Assembly (NCBI RefSeq): GCF_900455735.1
Contig: NZ_UAUI01000011.1
Span: 682,001 to 746,000, forward strand
DNA: 64,000 bases
Direction: 5' to 3'
Source: Rhodococcus wratislaviensis
GTDB taxonomy: Bacteria; Actinomycetota; Actinomycetes; Mycobacteriales; Mycobacteriaceae
Shown here: positions 46,355 to 55,042 of the stretch, in pieces
How positions within the stretch are numbered: the stretch's first letter is position 1
Layout of the letters: each line of letters opens with the position of its first letter
The notes under the pieces: model-generated
The model's database searches: none
Told to the model about the DNA's origin: nothing
Seen by the model: only the letters and a program-made list of their open reading frames with translations
Made by a program: the position numbers and the translations under genes

Positions 46355-46365
46355 TGGTTAGACCA
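46355..46365. promoter_or_regulatory. GntR/FadR-like operator TGGTTAGACCA
   Basis: The 11-bp imperfect palindrome TGGT-TAG-ACCA lies 56 bp before the acyl-CoA ligase start and matches the TGGTnnnACCA pattern typical of FadR-type GntR sites. No GntR gene is in the window. Confidence 0.4.
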
Positions 46366-46420
46366 ATCACTCCGGCCTGTCTCCTGTCGAGGAGAGGCAC
46401 CTGAAAGCAAGGATCCGCGC

Positions 46421-48088
46421 ATGGATGTCATGGAACACGCGGGAGCCATTCTCCCCGAGGACCGCTACAGTGCGAGCACCCTCGAGGCGTTCCGATCGAA
46501 CGGCTATTGGCGCGACGAGAGCCTGGCCGAGCACGTGGATCGCTGGGCGATAATCGACCCGGACTTCGTGGCCGTCACCGACGGCTACGGATCACTCACC
46601 CGAGGCGAGCTGCGGGCGCAGGCCTACCGCCTCGCGGCATCGCTGAAGAAGCTCGGCGTCGACAGCGGCGACCGCGTCCAGGTCCAGTTGCCGAACTGGA
46701 ACGAATTCGTCGTCATCTACGTGGCGCTCGCCAGGATCGGCGCGGTACTCGTTCCGACGATGCCGGTGTACCGGCACGACGAGGTCCGGTACGTACTCGA
46801 ACACTCCGGCGCCAAGATCTCTTTCGTCACAGAAGAATTCCGGAAATTCCGGTACACCGACATGCTGGCCGAGGTCCGGCCCGAGGTTCCCGGACTCGAG
46901 CATGTCGTCGTCGTACGCGGAGCTGCGAGGGCAGATGAGATCGCGTTCGATTCACTCACCGCCGGCGACCACGTCCCCGGTGACGACGAACTCGGGCCGC
47001 CGCCGTCCGCCGATGCGGCCCACGCCATCATCTACACCTCGGGAACCGAGTCGCGGCCGAAGGGCTGCCAGCACACTTTCAACACGCTCTCGTTCACCGT
47101 CCACGGATTGGGTGGAGACGTGATGGGCCTGAACCCCGCTGACGTGATGTTCATGCCCTCCCCCGTCACGCATGCGACCGGACTTGCCGTGGGTGTTGCG
47201 GCACCCCTGATCCTCGGAAGCGGCATTCATCTTCTCGACGTGTGGGAACCGGGCGAGGGCCTACGCCGCATCGCGCAGTTCAAGACGACGATCAGCATGG
47301 CGGCGACACCGTTCCTTCAAATGGCGCTCGGGGCCATCGAGTCGGGCGCCGACCACGATGTCAGCTCGATGCGGATGTGGGTCAGTGCAGGCGCACCGAT
47401 CCCAGAAGCACTCCTGAGGGCGTGGAAGAAGGCACTCCCCGCATGTCTCCTCCTCCCCGTGTACGGCAGCAGTGAGGGACTTCTGGTGACCGCTGTACGC
47501 GCGGACGACCCCATCGAGAAGGTGCTTTCCTCCGACGGACGGGCCTTCGACGGGGTCTATCTCGAGATCCGCGACGAGGAGGGTGCCGTCGTACCCGCCG
47601 GCGAGGAAGGCCAGATGTTCTATGGGGGTCCGGGGATCTTCCTCGGCTACTGGCGCGACTCCGAACGGACGGCGGCATCGGTCGACAGTCGAGGCTTCCT
47701 CGCCTCGGGTGATCTGGGGCGCGTCGACGCAGAGGGCTATCTGCGGGTCACCGGACGGATCAAGGACCTGATCATCCGCGGCGGTATGAATATCTCCGCG
47801 CGTGAGGTGGAAGAACACCTGCTGGCACATCCGCGCATCACGGGCGCGGCCGCGGTGTCCATGCCGGATCCCCGCCTCGGAGAAAAGGTGTGCGCCTTCA
47901 TCGAGGTGAACGGTCCGGCGCCGACCTTGGACGAGCTGGCCGATTTCCTCCGAAACGAGCGGAAGGCCATGATGCAGAAGATTCCAGAGAAGGTGGTCGT
48001 CGTCGATCAGCTTCCCACCACCGCCACCGGAAAGATTCAGAAGTTCTTGCTTCGCAAGCAGGCGGCCGAACTGACCGGCAACGCGTAA
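46421..48088 (+). CDS. Acyl-CoA synthetase (AMP-forming; cyclohexanecarboxylate-CoA ligase-like)
   Basis: This 555-residue ANL-superfamily ligase activates a carboxylic acid via an acyl-AMP. The P-loop is YTSGTESRPKG (205-215), the hinge region GRIKDLIIRGGMNIS follows, and the catalytic Lys538 is in TATGKIQKF. The general pattern resembles AliA/short-to-medium-chain or alicyclic acid ligases, not long-chain FadD. AAGGA eight bases before ATG 46421 fixes the start; the open frame from 46022 is a read-through of other sequence. It most likely makes the CoA thioester used by the acyl-CoA dehydrogenase and SDR at 53-55 kb. Confidence 0.9.
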   Translation: MDVMEHAGAILPEDRYSASTLEAFRSNGYWRDESLAEHVDRWAIIDPDFVAVTDGYGSLTRGELRAQAYRLAASLKKLGVDSGDRVQVQLPNWNEFVVIYVALARIGAVLVPTMPVYRHDEVRYVLEHSGAKISFVTEEFRKFRYTDMLAEVRPEVPGLEHVVVVRGAARADEIAFDSLTAGDHVPGDDELGPPPSADAAHAIIYTSGTESRPKGCQHTFNTLSFTVHGLGGDVMGLNPADVMFMPSPVTHATGLAVGVAAPLILGSGIHLLDVWEPGEGLRRIAQFKTTISMAATPFLQMALGAIESGADHDVSSMRMWVSAGAPIPEALLRAWKKALPACLLLPVYGSSEGLLVTAVRADDPIEKVLSSDGRAFDGVYLEIRDEEGAVVPAGEEGQMFYGGPGIFLGYWRDSERTAASVDSRGFLASGDLGRVDAEGYLRVTGRIKDLIIRGGMNISAREVEEHLLAHPRITGAAAVSMPDPRLGEKVCAFIEVNGPAPTLDELADFLRNERKAMMQKIPEKVVVVDQLPTTATGKIQKFLLRKQAAELTGNA

Positions 48089-48119
48089 CACTTTCCGGCA
48101 CTGCCGGATACCACGAGCA

Positions 48120-48158
48120 GGGGCTGTCGCAACGAGGTTGCGCCAGCCCCGTTTCGTT
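48120..48158 (+). terminator. Intrinsic terminator after acyl-CoA ligase
   Basis: GGGGCTG-CGCAAC pairs with GTTGCG-CAGCCCC around a GAG loop with one mismatch, followed by GTTTCGTT. This is the most classical terminator in the window. Confidence 0.8.
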
Positions 48159-48281
48159 ACCCCGATTCCCGACGAAGCAATCTCACCCCAAGGGCGTAGG
48201 AAGATCTCTCGTCGAGGTGACGTGTCACCGGGCGGCGCAGGAGAGACTTGGATCACACGAGAGACCTCGAAAGGAATCGAA

Positions 48282-48602
48282 ATGAGCAAGATCACCTACG
48301 TGCTGCCCGACGGAAGTGAGTCGACGATCGACGTCCCGACCGGCCACAGCATCATGGACGGCTCGGTCCGCAACAACCTTCCGGGGATCATCGCCGAATG
48401 CGGGGGAAGTTGCTCGTGCGCAACGTGTCACGTCATTCTCGATGAAGACTCCACGGGCCTGTTCGACGAGGCCACCGACGAGGAGCGCGATCTGCTCGAA
48501 TACCTCGAAGGGGTGCAGTCACATTCACGCCTGTCGTGCCAGTTGATCGTCAACGGGCAGTGTGACGGTGTCCGAGTCGTCGTACCGGACACCAACGGCT
48601 GA
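48282..48602 (+). CDS. [2Fe-2S] ferredoxin (putidaredoxin/adrenodoxin type), copy 2
   Basis: The 106-residue ferredoxin has ligands Cys40, Cys46, Cys49 and Cys86, the same positions as copy 1 at 30.2 kb, with roughly half or more of residues identical by eye. AAGGA stands eight bases before ATG. It lies behind a terminator, so it has its own promoter, and is convergent with the LuxR pair. It could serve the P450 under other conditions or act as carrier between the ferredoxin reductase and the Rieske dioxygenase, which has no Rieske ferredoxin gene nearby. Confidence 0.92.
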   Translation: MSKITYVLPDGSESTIDVPTGHSIMDGSVRNNLPGIIAECGGSCSCATCHVILDEDSTGLFDEATDEERDLLEYLEGVQSHSRLSCQLIVNGQCDGVRVVVPDTNG

Positions 48603-48603
48603 C

Positions 48604-49788
48604 TCAGGTGGTGCGGCGGGACGAGGCGTCGGAGTCGGTCATCTCGAGGTACCGGTAGATCGCCTCCGACCGGTTCATCGCCCCCAGCTTCCGCAGGATC
48701 TTCTTGACATGCGATTTCACGGTGAACACGCTGATCACGAGTTCATCCGCAATTTCCGTGTTGGATTTTCCCGCCGCCAAGAGCTGGAAGACTTCGCGCT
48801 CGCGCCTGGTGAGTTCCTCGAGGCCCGGTGCGCGGCAATCGGAAGGCAGTGGCACCGGCGACCACGCCGCCGCACCGGCGCCACTCGGCTTTCCGAAAGC
48901 GACTTCGGCGTTCGACAGTCCCTCCGCCTCACGACTTTCCTCTTGCAGGCGTTCGAGGATCAACCGTTTCTGCTCGCTGAGCCGTTCGGAGACGAGGGCC
49001 CGTTCGAAGAGCGTCCCGAAGCTACCCGCGAAAGCATCGAGAAGGTCTCGCTCGGCGACGCTCGGCTTTCGCTCGTCGGCGCGACACGCGTGAATCAGGC
49101 CGATTACCCCCGTGGAGACCGCAATCGGGGCCAGGACGTACCCGCCGGCACCAAATAACGGGACACCTGGGACGGCCGTGGAGTTCCCCGTCGAAAGCTG
49201 CGGATTCGGCAGTACGAGGACTGCAGCGCGTTTCTGGACTGCCTCTTCCTCCGGCGACCCCGGCGCTATCGCTGTCGACGCCAGTGCAGTCACGTCCGGC
49301 GCAGAGCCCTTCTCGAACTGCGTCTCCACGATGGTCCACGCGTTATCGTGAACCTCGGACAGCAGCACCCGGCCGAGGCCGGTCATCGCGGCGGCCTCGG
49401 AGCACACACTCCTGGACAACCCGGCCACCGTTTCGGCACCGCGAAGACGTCGAACGGCGCCTGCGAAGTCGGCGGCACCGACAACACCAGACGAGGACGG
49501 CGTTGCGTGCAGACGGAGGCGGACCTCTCGGATCTCGACGAGGAGCCGCCCGAAGGACACCTTCTTGTCCGCTGGGATCGACGACAGTCCACGGAGTCCT
49601 GCTTCGGTCGCCTCGTCCAGCATGGCGAGCACGAGGCCCGGTGACGCCTTCCGCGTCTCAGTCGGGGACTCTGGCCCGAAACCGAATTCCTTACGCAAGC
49701 GGCCGAGAAGCGATGTGGCCGTCTTCAGACCTTCGGCCTCGGCTCGCGACCGTGCCGAGTTCTGTGCCGGTGATTGGCCATTGTTCAC
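48604..49788 (-). CDS. GAF-domain LuxR-family regulator, copy B
   Basis: The 394-residue protein has a central GAF-like sensor region (about 120-270, including GLGRVLLSEVHDNAWTIVETQ and YVLAPIAVSTGVIGLIHA) and a C-terminal LuxR/FixJ helix-turn-helix (LTRREREVFQLLAAGKSNTEIADELVISVFTVKSHVKKILRKLG). It follows its paralogue by 13 bp. Such GAF-LuxR proteins control terpene and aromatic catabolism in actinobacteria; here the surrounding operons are likely targets. Its effector is not predictable. Confidence 0.88.
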   Translation of the reverse strand: MNNGQSPAQNSARSRAEAEGLKTATSLLGRLRKEFGFGPESPTETRKASPGLVLAMLDEATEAGLRGLSSIPADKKVSFGRLLVEIREVRLRLHATPSSSGVVGAADFAGAVRRLRGAETVAGLSRSVCSEAAAMTGLGRVLLSEVHDNAWTIVETQFEKGSAPDVTALASTAIAPGSPEEEAVQKRAAVLVLPNPQLSTGNSTAVPGVPLFGAGGYVLAPIAVSTGVIGLIHACRADERKPSVAERDLLDAFAGSFGTLFERALVSERLSEQKRLILERLQEESREAEGLSNAEVAFGKPSGAGAAAWSPVPLPSDCRAPGLEELTRREREVFQLLAAGKSNTEIADELVISVFTVKSHVKKILRKLGAMNRSEAIYRYLEMTDSDASSRRTT

Positions 49789-49801
49789 GATGGCGTGCCC
49801 G

Positions 49802-50941
49802 TCATCGTCGGTTCTGGTGGGAATAGAGCACCGCCGCCGCGGCCCGCGTAGGCACCCGCAGCTTCTTGAGGATGTGCTTGACGTGTGACTTCACGGTTCC
49901 CTCGGAAATCACGAGTGTCTGCGCAATCTGATTGTTGGTGGCTCCGGTCGCGATATGGGAGAGGATCTCGCGCTCGCGGAACGTCAAGACCGCGTTCACC
50001 TCCACCGCGCTGGTCTCGTCGACGATGCGTCGAGGGACGGAGGACCGCACGTCCGGCGGGGGACGCAGGCCCAGTTCCGTCTTCTGCATGCGTTCGAGCA
50101 TCGAATCGGTGGCGTCGAAGGAGGCTGCGAGTCGCGTCCGCTGCGCGCAGATTCGTTCCCGCAGTACCGCTTGCTCGTACACGAGAGCGAAGAACGTTGC
50201 GAACGCGTCCAATCGGTCGCGGTCGTCCGGGTCGAGCGAGTCCCGCACGCCAGGACGATCAGCATGTACGAGGCCTATCACTCTGCCCTTGGAAACTATG
50301 GGCGCGGCAACATAGCTGGAGCAGCGTGACACAGCCACGATCTCTTTGAACGTCCGGTCGTCGTCTGCCGGCGCTGGAACGAGGGCGGGCACTCGCCTGC
50401 GGACGAGTTCCGTCTCCAGCCGCGCCTCCGACAACGAAAATTCCGCGGAATCAACGAAGTACGAGAAATCCATCGGTGACCCGTCGAATTCGGGCTGCAC
50501 GTGGAGTCTCTGCGGTCGCCACAGTGATCCACTGATCGCCGAGATCATGGCGCGCGCGAACGGGAGCGCAGAACAGATCGCCAATGGTGCCGCCTGAACG
50601 ATGTCATCGGATGCGAGATCCCGTAGCCCGGCCGCGGCGTCGTGGACGGCACGCAACTCGGCGGCACGGCTGATGGCCGCGCTCTCGGCGCACCGCTCCT
50701 GGTGTTCTTCGATCCGGACCAGGAGGAAGCACGCCTCCTCGATGTCAGCCTCGGGCAGGCGTCCTTCGGTCAGCGCGTCCCCGAGTTGGTGTCGGGCAGC
50801 GGCGAGTGCGACATAGGCATCATTGAAGCTGCAAGCACGGAAACCCGGCCCGAGGATCTTCGCTGCCAGTTCTACATACTCGTGCGCGTGCTGAACGAGG
50901 CCCTCGTCCCGCACTGCGACCGACTGCGCTGTCCGACTCAT
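49802..50941 (-). CDS. GAF-domain LuxR-family regulator, copy A
   Basis: The 379-residue paralogue of the next gene has the same architecture: a GAF-like domain (about 110-260, with AAPIVSKGRVIGLVHAD) and a C-terminal LuxR helix-turn-helix (LTFREREILSHIATGATNNQIAQTLVISEGTVKSHVKHILKKL). ATG 50941 with GGAG five bases upstream is preferred over an in-frame ATG at 50986. It is the first gene of the regulator pair, divergent from the quinone oxidoreductase across about 270 bp. Confidence 0.88.
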   Translation of the reverse strand: MSRTAQSVAVRDEGLVQHAHEYVELAAKILGPGFRACSFNDAYVALAAARHQLGDALTEGRLPEADIEEACFLLVRIEEHQERCAESAAISRAAELRAVHDAAAGLRDLASDDIVQAAPLAICSALPFARAMISAISGSLWRPQRLHVQPEFDGSPMDFSYFVDSAEFSLSEARLETELVRRRVPALVPAPADDDRTFKEIVAVSRCSSYVAAPIVSKGRVIGLVHADRPGVRDSLDPDDRDRLDAFATFFALVYEQAVLRERICAQRTRLAASFDATDSMLERMQKTELGLRPPPDVRSSVPRRIVDETSAVEVNAVLTFREREILSHIATGATNNQIAQTLVISEGTVKSHVKHILKKLRVPTRAAAAVLYSHQNRR

Positions 50942-51176
50942 CACGCTCCGTAGTCCAGTTGCCTCACGACGCGGATTGCGTCGCAAGGCAGACGTTCCTC
51001 ATCCGACAACCCAGTATATGTGACTGCCATCACTAAACACGATTCGCGCACTGAGGGCAAGACGCGCCGCACATAGCATGGAGTGACCAATAGCGTTGGG
51101 AGGGTGCGCGTTCCAGAGCTGGCACCAGACACCGTGCGCCTGCCCGGCCAAGCAGCGCTCTTTGCTGCAACAATGT

Positions 51177-51192
51177 TACCATTAAAAAGGTA
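51177..51192. promoter_or_regulatory. AT-rich inverted repeat before quinone oxidoreductase
   Basis: TACC and GGTA arms flank the 8-bp ATTAAAAA 18 bp upstream of the GTG start. The AT-rich dyad is a plausible operator for the co-directional MarR or the divergent LuxR proteins. Confidence 0.35.
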
Positions 51193-51209
51193 CGACCGAA
51201 AGGAATTCT

Positions 51210-52190
51210 GTGGACGCCGTGGTTTTACGAGAGTTCGGGGAGCCGGACGTCTTGAGGTTGGAATCGATTCCCGATCCGGTTGCGAGCCCGGGCTGGGTCA
51301 CTGTCCGACTGAAGGCCGCCGCGCTCAATTGGCACGACGTTCTCGTTCGCCGGGGCAAGTACTCGTCCCCACTGCCCCATGTCCTCGGCGCCGACGGCGC
51401 GGGTATCCGCACGGACACGGGCGAGGAGGTCCTCGTCCTCCCGTCGCTGTGGTGGGGCGACCGCGAGGCGGCCCCCGGTGCGCAGTGGGAGATCCTCGGC
51501 GACCACCAGCGCGGCACTTACGCCGAGCTGGTCCGCGTCCCGGAAAACTGCGTCGCCCCGAAGCCTCGTGGCCTCAATTGGGAACAGTCGGCTGCCCTGC
51601 CCCTGGTCGGACTCACGACCTACCGCGCCCTCTTCACCCGCGGACGCCTCCGCGCCGGTGAGAATCTCCTCGTCCTGGGCGCCGGCGGTGGCGTCGCGAC
51701 GATGGCAGTAATGCTCGCTTCCGCGATCGGCGCCAACGTCACCGTCACGTCCTCTTCTGCCTCCAAGATCACGCAGGCCCAGGAGCTCGGCGCCGCCAAC
51801 GGCGTCCTTTACACCGACCCCGAGTGGCCGGACGCCGCGCGAGCGCTGTCCCCGGAGGGGCAGGGGTTCGATCTCGTCCTCGACTCCGTCGGGACGTGGG
51901 AGCAGTCCATCGCAGCGCTGCGACCGGGTGGCCGGCTGGTCGTGCTGGGGGCGTCGCGCAGCGATCTCGCCAGCCTCGACGTCCGGCCGTTCTACTTCGG
52001 CCAGTACGAACTGATCGGAACCACGATGGGCAGCCCACAGGATTTCGCCGGACTTCTGACGCTGCTCGACGCGAAGGACGTCCCTCCGGTCCCCATCAGT
52101 GCCGTGCTCCCGCTCGCGGAGGCGGCGGCCGCGCACAAGCATCTCGAGCAGGGAAGCGGATTCGGCAAGGTCGTTCTGTCCCACGGCTGA
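51210..52190 (+). CDS. Quinone oxidoreductase-like MDR protein
   Basis: This 326-residue zinc-independent medium-chain reductase has the N-terminal pattern AAALNWHDVLVRRGKY, the substrate-loop ALPLVGLTTYRALFTRGRL and the nucleotide motif VLGAGGGVATMAV. It probably reduces a quinone or an enone/enoyl intermediate with NADPH. AAGGA lies seven bases before the GTG. A MarR gene follows after 55 bp, probably on the same transcript. Its place between the regulators and the acyl-CoA dehydrogenase suggests saturation of a double bond in the pathway, but this is inference. Confidence 0.86.
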   Translation: MDAVVLREFGEPDVLRLESIPDPVASPGWVTVRLKAAALNWHDVLVRRGKYSSPLPHVLGADGAGIRTDTGEEVLVLPSLWWGDREAAPGAQWEILGDHQRGTYAELVRVPENCVAPKPRGLNWEQSAALPLVGLTTYRALFTRGRLRAGENLLVLGAGGGVATMAVMLASAIGANVTVTSSSASKITQAQELGAANGVLYTDPEWPDAARALSPEGQGFDLVLDSVGTWEQSIAALRPGGRLVVLGASRSDLASLDVRPFYFGQYELIGTTMGSPQDFAGLLTLLDAKDVPPVPISAVLPLAEAAAAHKHLEQGSGFGKVVLSHG

Positions 52191-52245
52191 GAGCGGTGTC
52201 TATCATCGACCGCAACGTGGTTCGGTGACGAGGAGAGGACGCCCA

Positions 52246-52776
52246 GTGGCGAGTGAACCGCCGGCTCCCGCCGACGACGATCGCGGTGATGTGGTCGACT
52301 GGATGCGCACCGAATGGGCGGAGTCGCGGGATTCGGCCGAACTGGAGTTCGCCACAACCATGGCGTTGCTGCGCACCCATCAATGGGTCGTCCGCGCCAT
52401 GGACCGGGAGCTTCGCTCACTTCGCTTGTCGCGCAACGCATACCTCATTCTCACTTCGCTACAACTGTCCGACGAACAAACTCGGACGCTCGGCAAGTTG
52501 AGCAAATACCTCATGGTCCACCCCACCACGGTCTCGATGGCGGTCGATCAACTCGTGAAGGCCGGCCTCGTCGAACGCCGCGCGCACACCACGGACCGCC
52601 GAACCGTTCTCGCCACGCTGACCCCGGCAGGCATGACCGTGGTCGAGGAAGCGAATGATCTTCTCGCCGGGGTTCGTTTCGGCCTGGCGTCGGTCGACAC
52701 CGAGACGCTCGAATCCCTGGTCGAGCAACTGCAACTCGTCCGTCGCGCCGTCGGCGACGTCGAAACCGGGAACTGA
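52246..52776 (+). CDS. MarR-family transcriptional regulator
   Basis: The 176-residue MarR winged-helix protein has recognition helix region GKLSKYLMVHPTTVSMAVDQLVKAGLVER and wing AHTTDRRTVLATLTPAG. GAGAGG about eight bases before the GTG supports this start over the longer open frame. A terminator follows at once. It probably represses the quinone oxidoreductase-marR unit or the following acyl-CoA dehydrogenase operon in response to an aromatic acid or CoA ester. Confidence 0.88.
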   Translation: MASEPPAPADDDRGDVVDWMRTEWAESRDSAELEFATTMALLRTHQWVVRAMDRELRSLRLSRNAYLILTSLQLSDEQTRTLGKLSKYLMVHPTTVSMAVDQLVKAGLVERRAHTTDRRTVLATLTPAGMTVVEEANDLLAGVRFGLASVDTETLESLVEQLQLVRRAVGDVETGN

Positions 52777-52800
52777 GCCCAGCCCCTCTTTCGGCTGGGC
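52777..52800 (+). terminator. Hairpin terminator after marR
   Basis: GCCCAGCC and GGCTGGGC form an 8-bp stem around CCTCTTTC immediately after the TGA codon. Confidence 0.65.
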
Positions 52801-52849
52801 TTCGGACCACGCTTTCCGTGGCGGAGTGCAACTACTTGGTGCACACCTC

Positions 52850-52878
52850 TTGCCCCAGATGCTTTGGCGACCTACTAT
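52850..52878 (+). promoter_or_regulatory. Candidate promoter of acyl-CoA dehydrogenase-SDR operon
   Basis: TTGCCC (52850-52855) and TACTAT (52873-52878) are separated by 17 bp. They follow the marR terminator and leave a leader of about 105 bases. Confidence 0.5.
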
Positions 52879-52988
52879 TCAAACCTAGAATACTTCTTAC
52901 GGGCACGGAACGGACCGTCCGGCTACTCACTGCGCGCCGCGCTTCGTCTTCCCCGTCCCGAGCCAAGCAACGCACAGGAGCGCCTCCG

Positions 52989-54143
52989 ATGGTTTCATTT
53001 GCATTCACCGACGAACAGGAAGAGTTCCGGAAGACGCTGGCAGCGTTCAGTGATCGTGTCCTCCTCCCGGGTTATCGCGACCGCGCGGCGTCGACCGAAT
53101 TCCCCTTCGACATCATGAAGAAAATCGGCGACCTCGGTCTGCTGGGCATCGGCCTGCCCGAGCAGTACGGCGGAACCGGCACCGAGGATCCCGTTCTGCT
53201 CGGACTCGCCACCGAAACCCTGGCCTACGGCGACGTGAACATGGCGTCGGCCCCCGTCCAGATCGGCCTCGTCGCCTCCCAACTGGCGCTGTGCCGGGAC
53301 GAGATTCAGGAGCGTTATCTTCCTCCCCTCATCCGCGGTGAGCAGACCATCGCCATCGCCCTGACCGAACCCGGGTCGGGGTCCGACGCAGGTGCACTGA
53401 CCACCACCGCAACGGCGGTCGACGGCGGGTGGCGCCTGAGCGGTGAGAAGACAGCGATCTCCTGGGCGATGAATGCCACCGCGGCCCTCGTCTATGCGCG
53501 CGAGCCCGGATCGAGTCGCGCTCGGGGCGTCAGTTGCTTCGTCGTGCCACTCGACGCGGAAGGCGTCACCGTCAGCCACATGCCCGGCATGGGCTGTCTG
53601 CCGCTGGGCTGGGGAAGCTTTCATCTGTCGGATGTCTTGATTCCCGAATCCCACCTTGTCGGTGAACTCGGCAGGGGCTTCCACTCGGTCATGGACCACT
53701 TCGACTTCAGCCGTGCCGCCCTCGGTCTGATGTGCCTCGGGGCGGCAAAGCAAAGCCTGGAGGAAGCCGCCGCATACGCCAAGCAGCGGGAGACGTTCGG
53801 GCAGCCACTCTCCGAACATCAGGGTCTGGCGTTCCAATTCTCCGAACACGCAACATATCTGGAGGGTGCGCGCTGGATCTGCTACCGTGCGCTGTGGCTC
53901 CGGGAAACGGCCCAGCCGCACACTGCGCTGGCGTCGATGAGCAAGTGGTGGCCGCCCGTCGTGGCCAAGAACGCGATCGAGTTCGCGATGCGAGTCCACG
54001 GCAACCTCGGCTACTCCACGGAATCTCCCCTGCAGCAACGCTACCGCGACGTCACCGCCTACCTCGTCGCGGACGGCACTGCAGAGATCCAGAAGCGGAT
54101 CATCGCGAAGGACCTTTTCGCGCGCGGCACAGTATCCCTCTGA
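52989..54143 (+). CDS. Acyl-CoA dehydrogenase (alicyclic acyl-CoA, AliB-like)
   Basis: This 384-residue flavoenzyme introduces a double bond alpha-beta to a CoA thioester. The FAD/substrate signature IALTEPGSGSDAGAL, the AKQRETFGQPLSEHQG helix and the C-terminal QQRYRDVTAYLVADGTAEIQKRIIAKDL are typical. Its overall look resembles cyclohexanecarboxyl-CoA-type dehydrogenases; that is a judgement by eye. The ATG at 52989 is chosen over the open frame from 52818 because the conserved N-terminus (FTDEQEEFRKTLAAF) starts there. It is followed after 28 bp by the SDR, suggesting a short beta-oxidation-like sequence. Confidence 0.9.
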   Translation: MVSFAFTDEQEEFRKTLAAFSDRVLLPGYRDRAASTEFPFDIMKKIGDLGLLGIGLPEQYGGTGTEDPVLLGLATETLAYGDVNMASAPVQIGLVASQLALCRDEIQERYLPPLIRGEQTIAIALTEPGSGSDAGALTTTATAVDGGWRLSGEKTAISWAMNATAALVYAREPGSSRARGVSCFVVPLDAEGVTVSHMPGMGCLPLGWGSFHLSDVLIPESHLVGELGRGFHSVMDHFDFSRAALGLMCLGAAKQSLEEAAAYAKQRETFGQPLSEHQGLAFQFSEHATYLEGARWICYRALWLRETAQPHTALASMSKWWPPVVAKNAIEFAMRVHGNLGYSTESPLQQRYRDVTAYLVADGTAEIQKRIIAKDLFARGTVSL

Positions 54144-54171
54144 CAACATCACCCCCGAACGGAGTACACGA

Positions 54172-54969
54172 ATGGGTACGCACGAAATCTCGCCCCCGAA
54201 GGAACTGAAGGACAGCAGTGGACTGATCGTGGGCGGCACGGCCGGCATCGGCCTCGCGACGGCTGTGGGACTGGCGCAGGCCGGGGCACCGCGCATCCTG
54301 ATCGTCGGACGCGGAGCTGAACGCGGAGAGGCTGCTCGGGAGCACATCTCATCCGTCAACTCGGCATGCGACGTGATCTTCCTGTCCGCCGACGCGACCA
54401 CCGTCGACGGCGCCGCTCACATCGCGTCCGAGGCCGAGCGGATCCTCGACGGCGTGGACATTCTCGTCTCCACGACGGCCGCCGACGTTCGGCCGGAACT
54501 CTTCGCGAACATCCCCACCGACGACATCGCTAGGACATTCAACCAACTTGCGTTGCCGTGCATGTATCTTGCGAGCGAGATCGTCCCTCACATGACAGCG
54601 CGGAAGGGTGGCGTGATCATCAACGTCGCCTCGGATGCGGGCAAGACCGCGACGCCGGGCGAATCGGTGATCGGGGCCGCAAAGGCTGCAATCATCATGT
54701 TCACTCGCACCCTCGCCATCGAAGCCAAGCGAAGCGGGATTCGCGCCAACGTCCTGACGCCCTCACTCGTCAACGGGACCGCGTCGACCGAACGGATCAC
54801 CTCCGACGGATTCAGCGCAAAGCTGTTCGCCAAGGCCGCTCAGCAGGCGCATCTCGGCGTTCCCGAATCCGACGATATTGCCGCACTGGCCGTCTTCCTC
54901 GCATCGCCGGCGGCGCGCCGCCTGACCGGACAGGCGATCAGCGTGAACGGGGGAATTTCGGCGGCGTGA
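54172..54969 (+). CDS. Short-chain dehydrogenase/reductase-like protein with altered active site
   Basis: The 265-residue protein has the classical SDR fold: the nucleotide motif GGTAGIGLAT (21-30), Ser154 in INVASDAG, Lys171 in GAAKAAI and the C-terminal LASPAARRLTGQAISVNGG. The catalytic Tyr expected four residues before the Lys is Ile167, and the NNAG motif is replaced by TTAA. It may therefore be a non-classical or inactive SDR, or use another acid. It is the last gene of the acyl-CoA dehydrogenase unit and is followed by a strong hairpin. Confidence 0.85.
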   Translation: MGTHEISPPKELKDSSGLIVGGTAGIGLATAVGLAQAGAPRILIVGRGAERGEAAREHISSVNSACDVIFLSADATTVDGAAHIASEAERILDGVDILVSTTAADVRPELFANIPTDDIARTFNQLALPCMYLASEIVPHMTARKGGVIINVASDAGKTATPGESVIGAAKAAIIMFTRTLAIEAKRSGIRANVLTPSLVNGTASTERITSDGFSAKLFAKAAQQAHLGVPESDDIAALAVFLASPAARRLTGQAISVNGGISAA

Positions 54970-54997
54970 CCCTCCACTCCCTGCACGGAACATGACA

Positions 54998-55027
54998 GTG
55001 GCCGGTGGTTCTCGAACCACCGGCCAC
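54998..55027. terminator. Perfect 14-bp hairpin between convergent genes
   Basis: GTGGCCGGTGGTTC and its exact reverse complement surround a TC dinucleotide. It lies between the SDR and the convergent extradiol dioxygenase and can act from both sides. Confidence 0.75.
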
Positions 55028-55042
55028 GACCGTCGCACCCGG

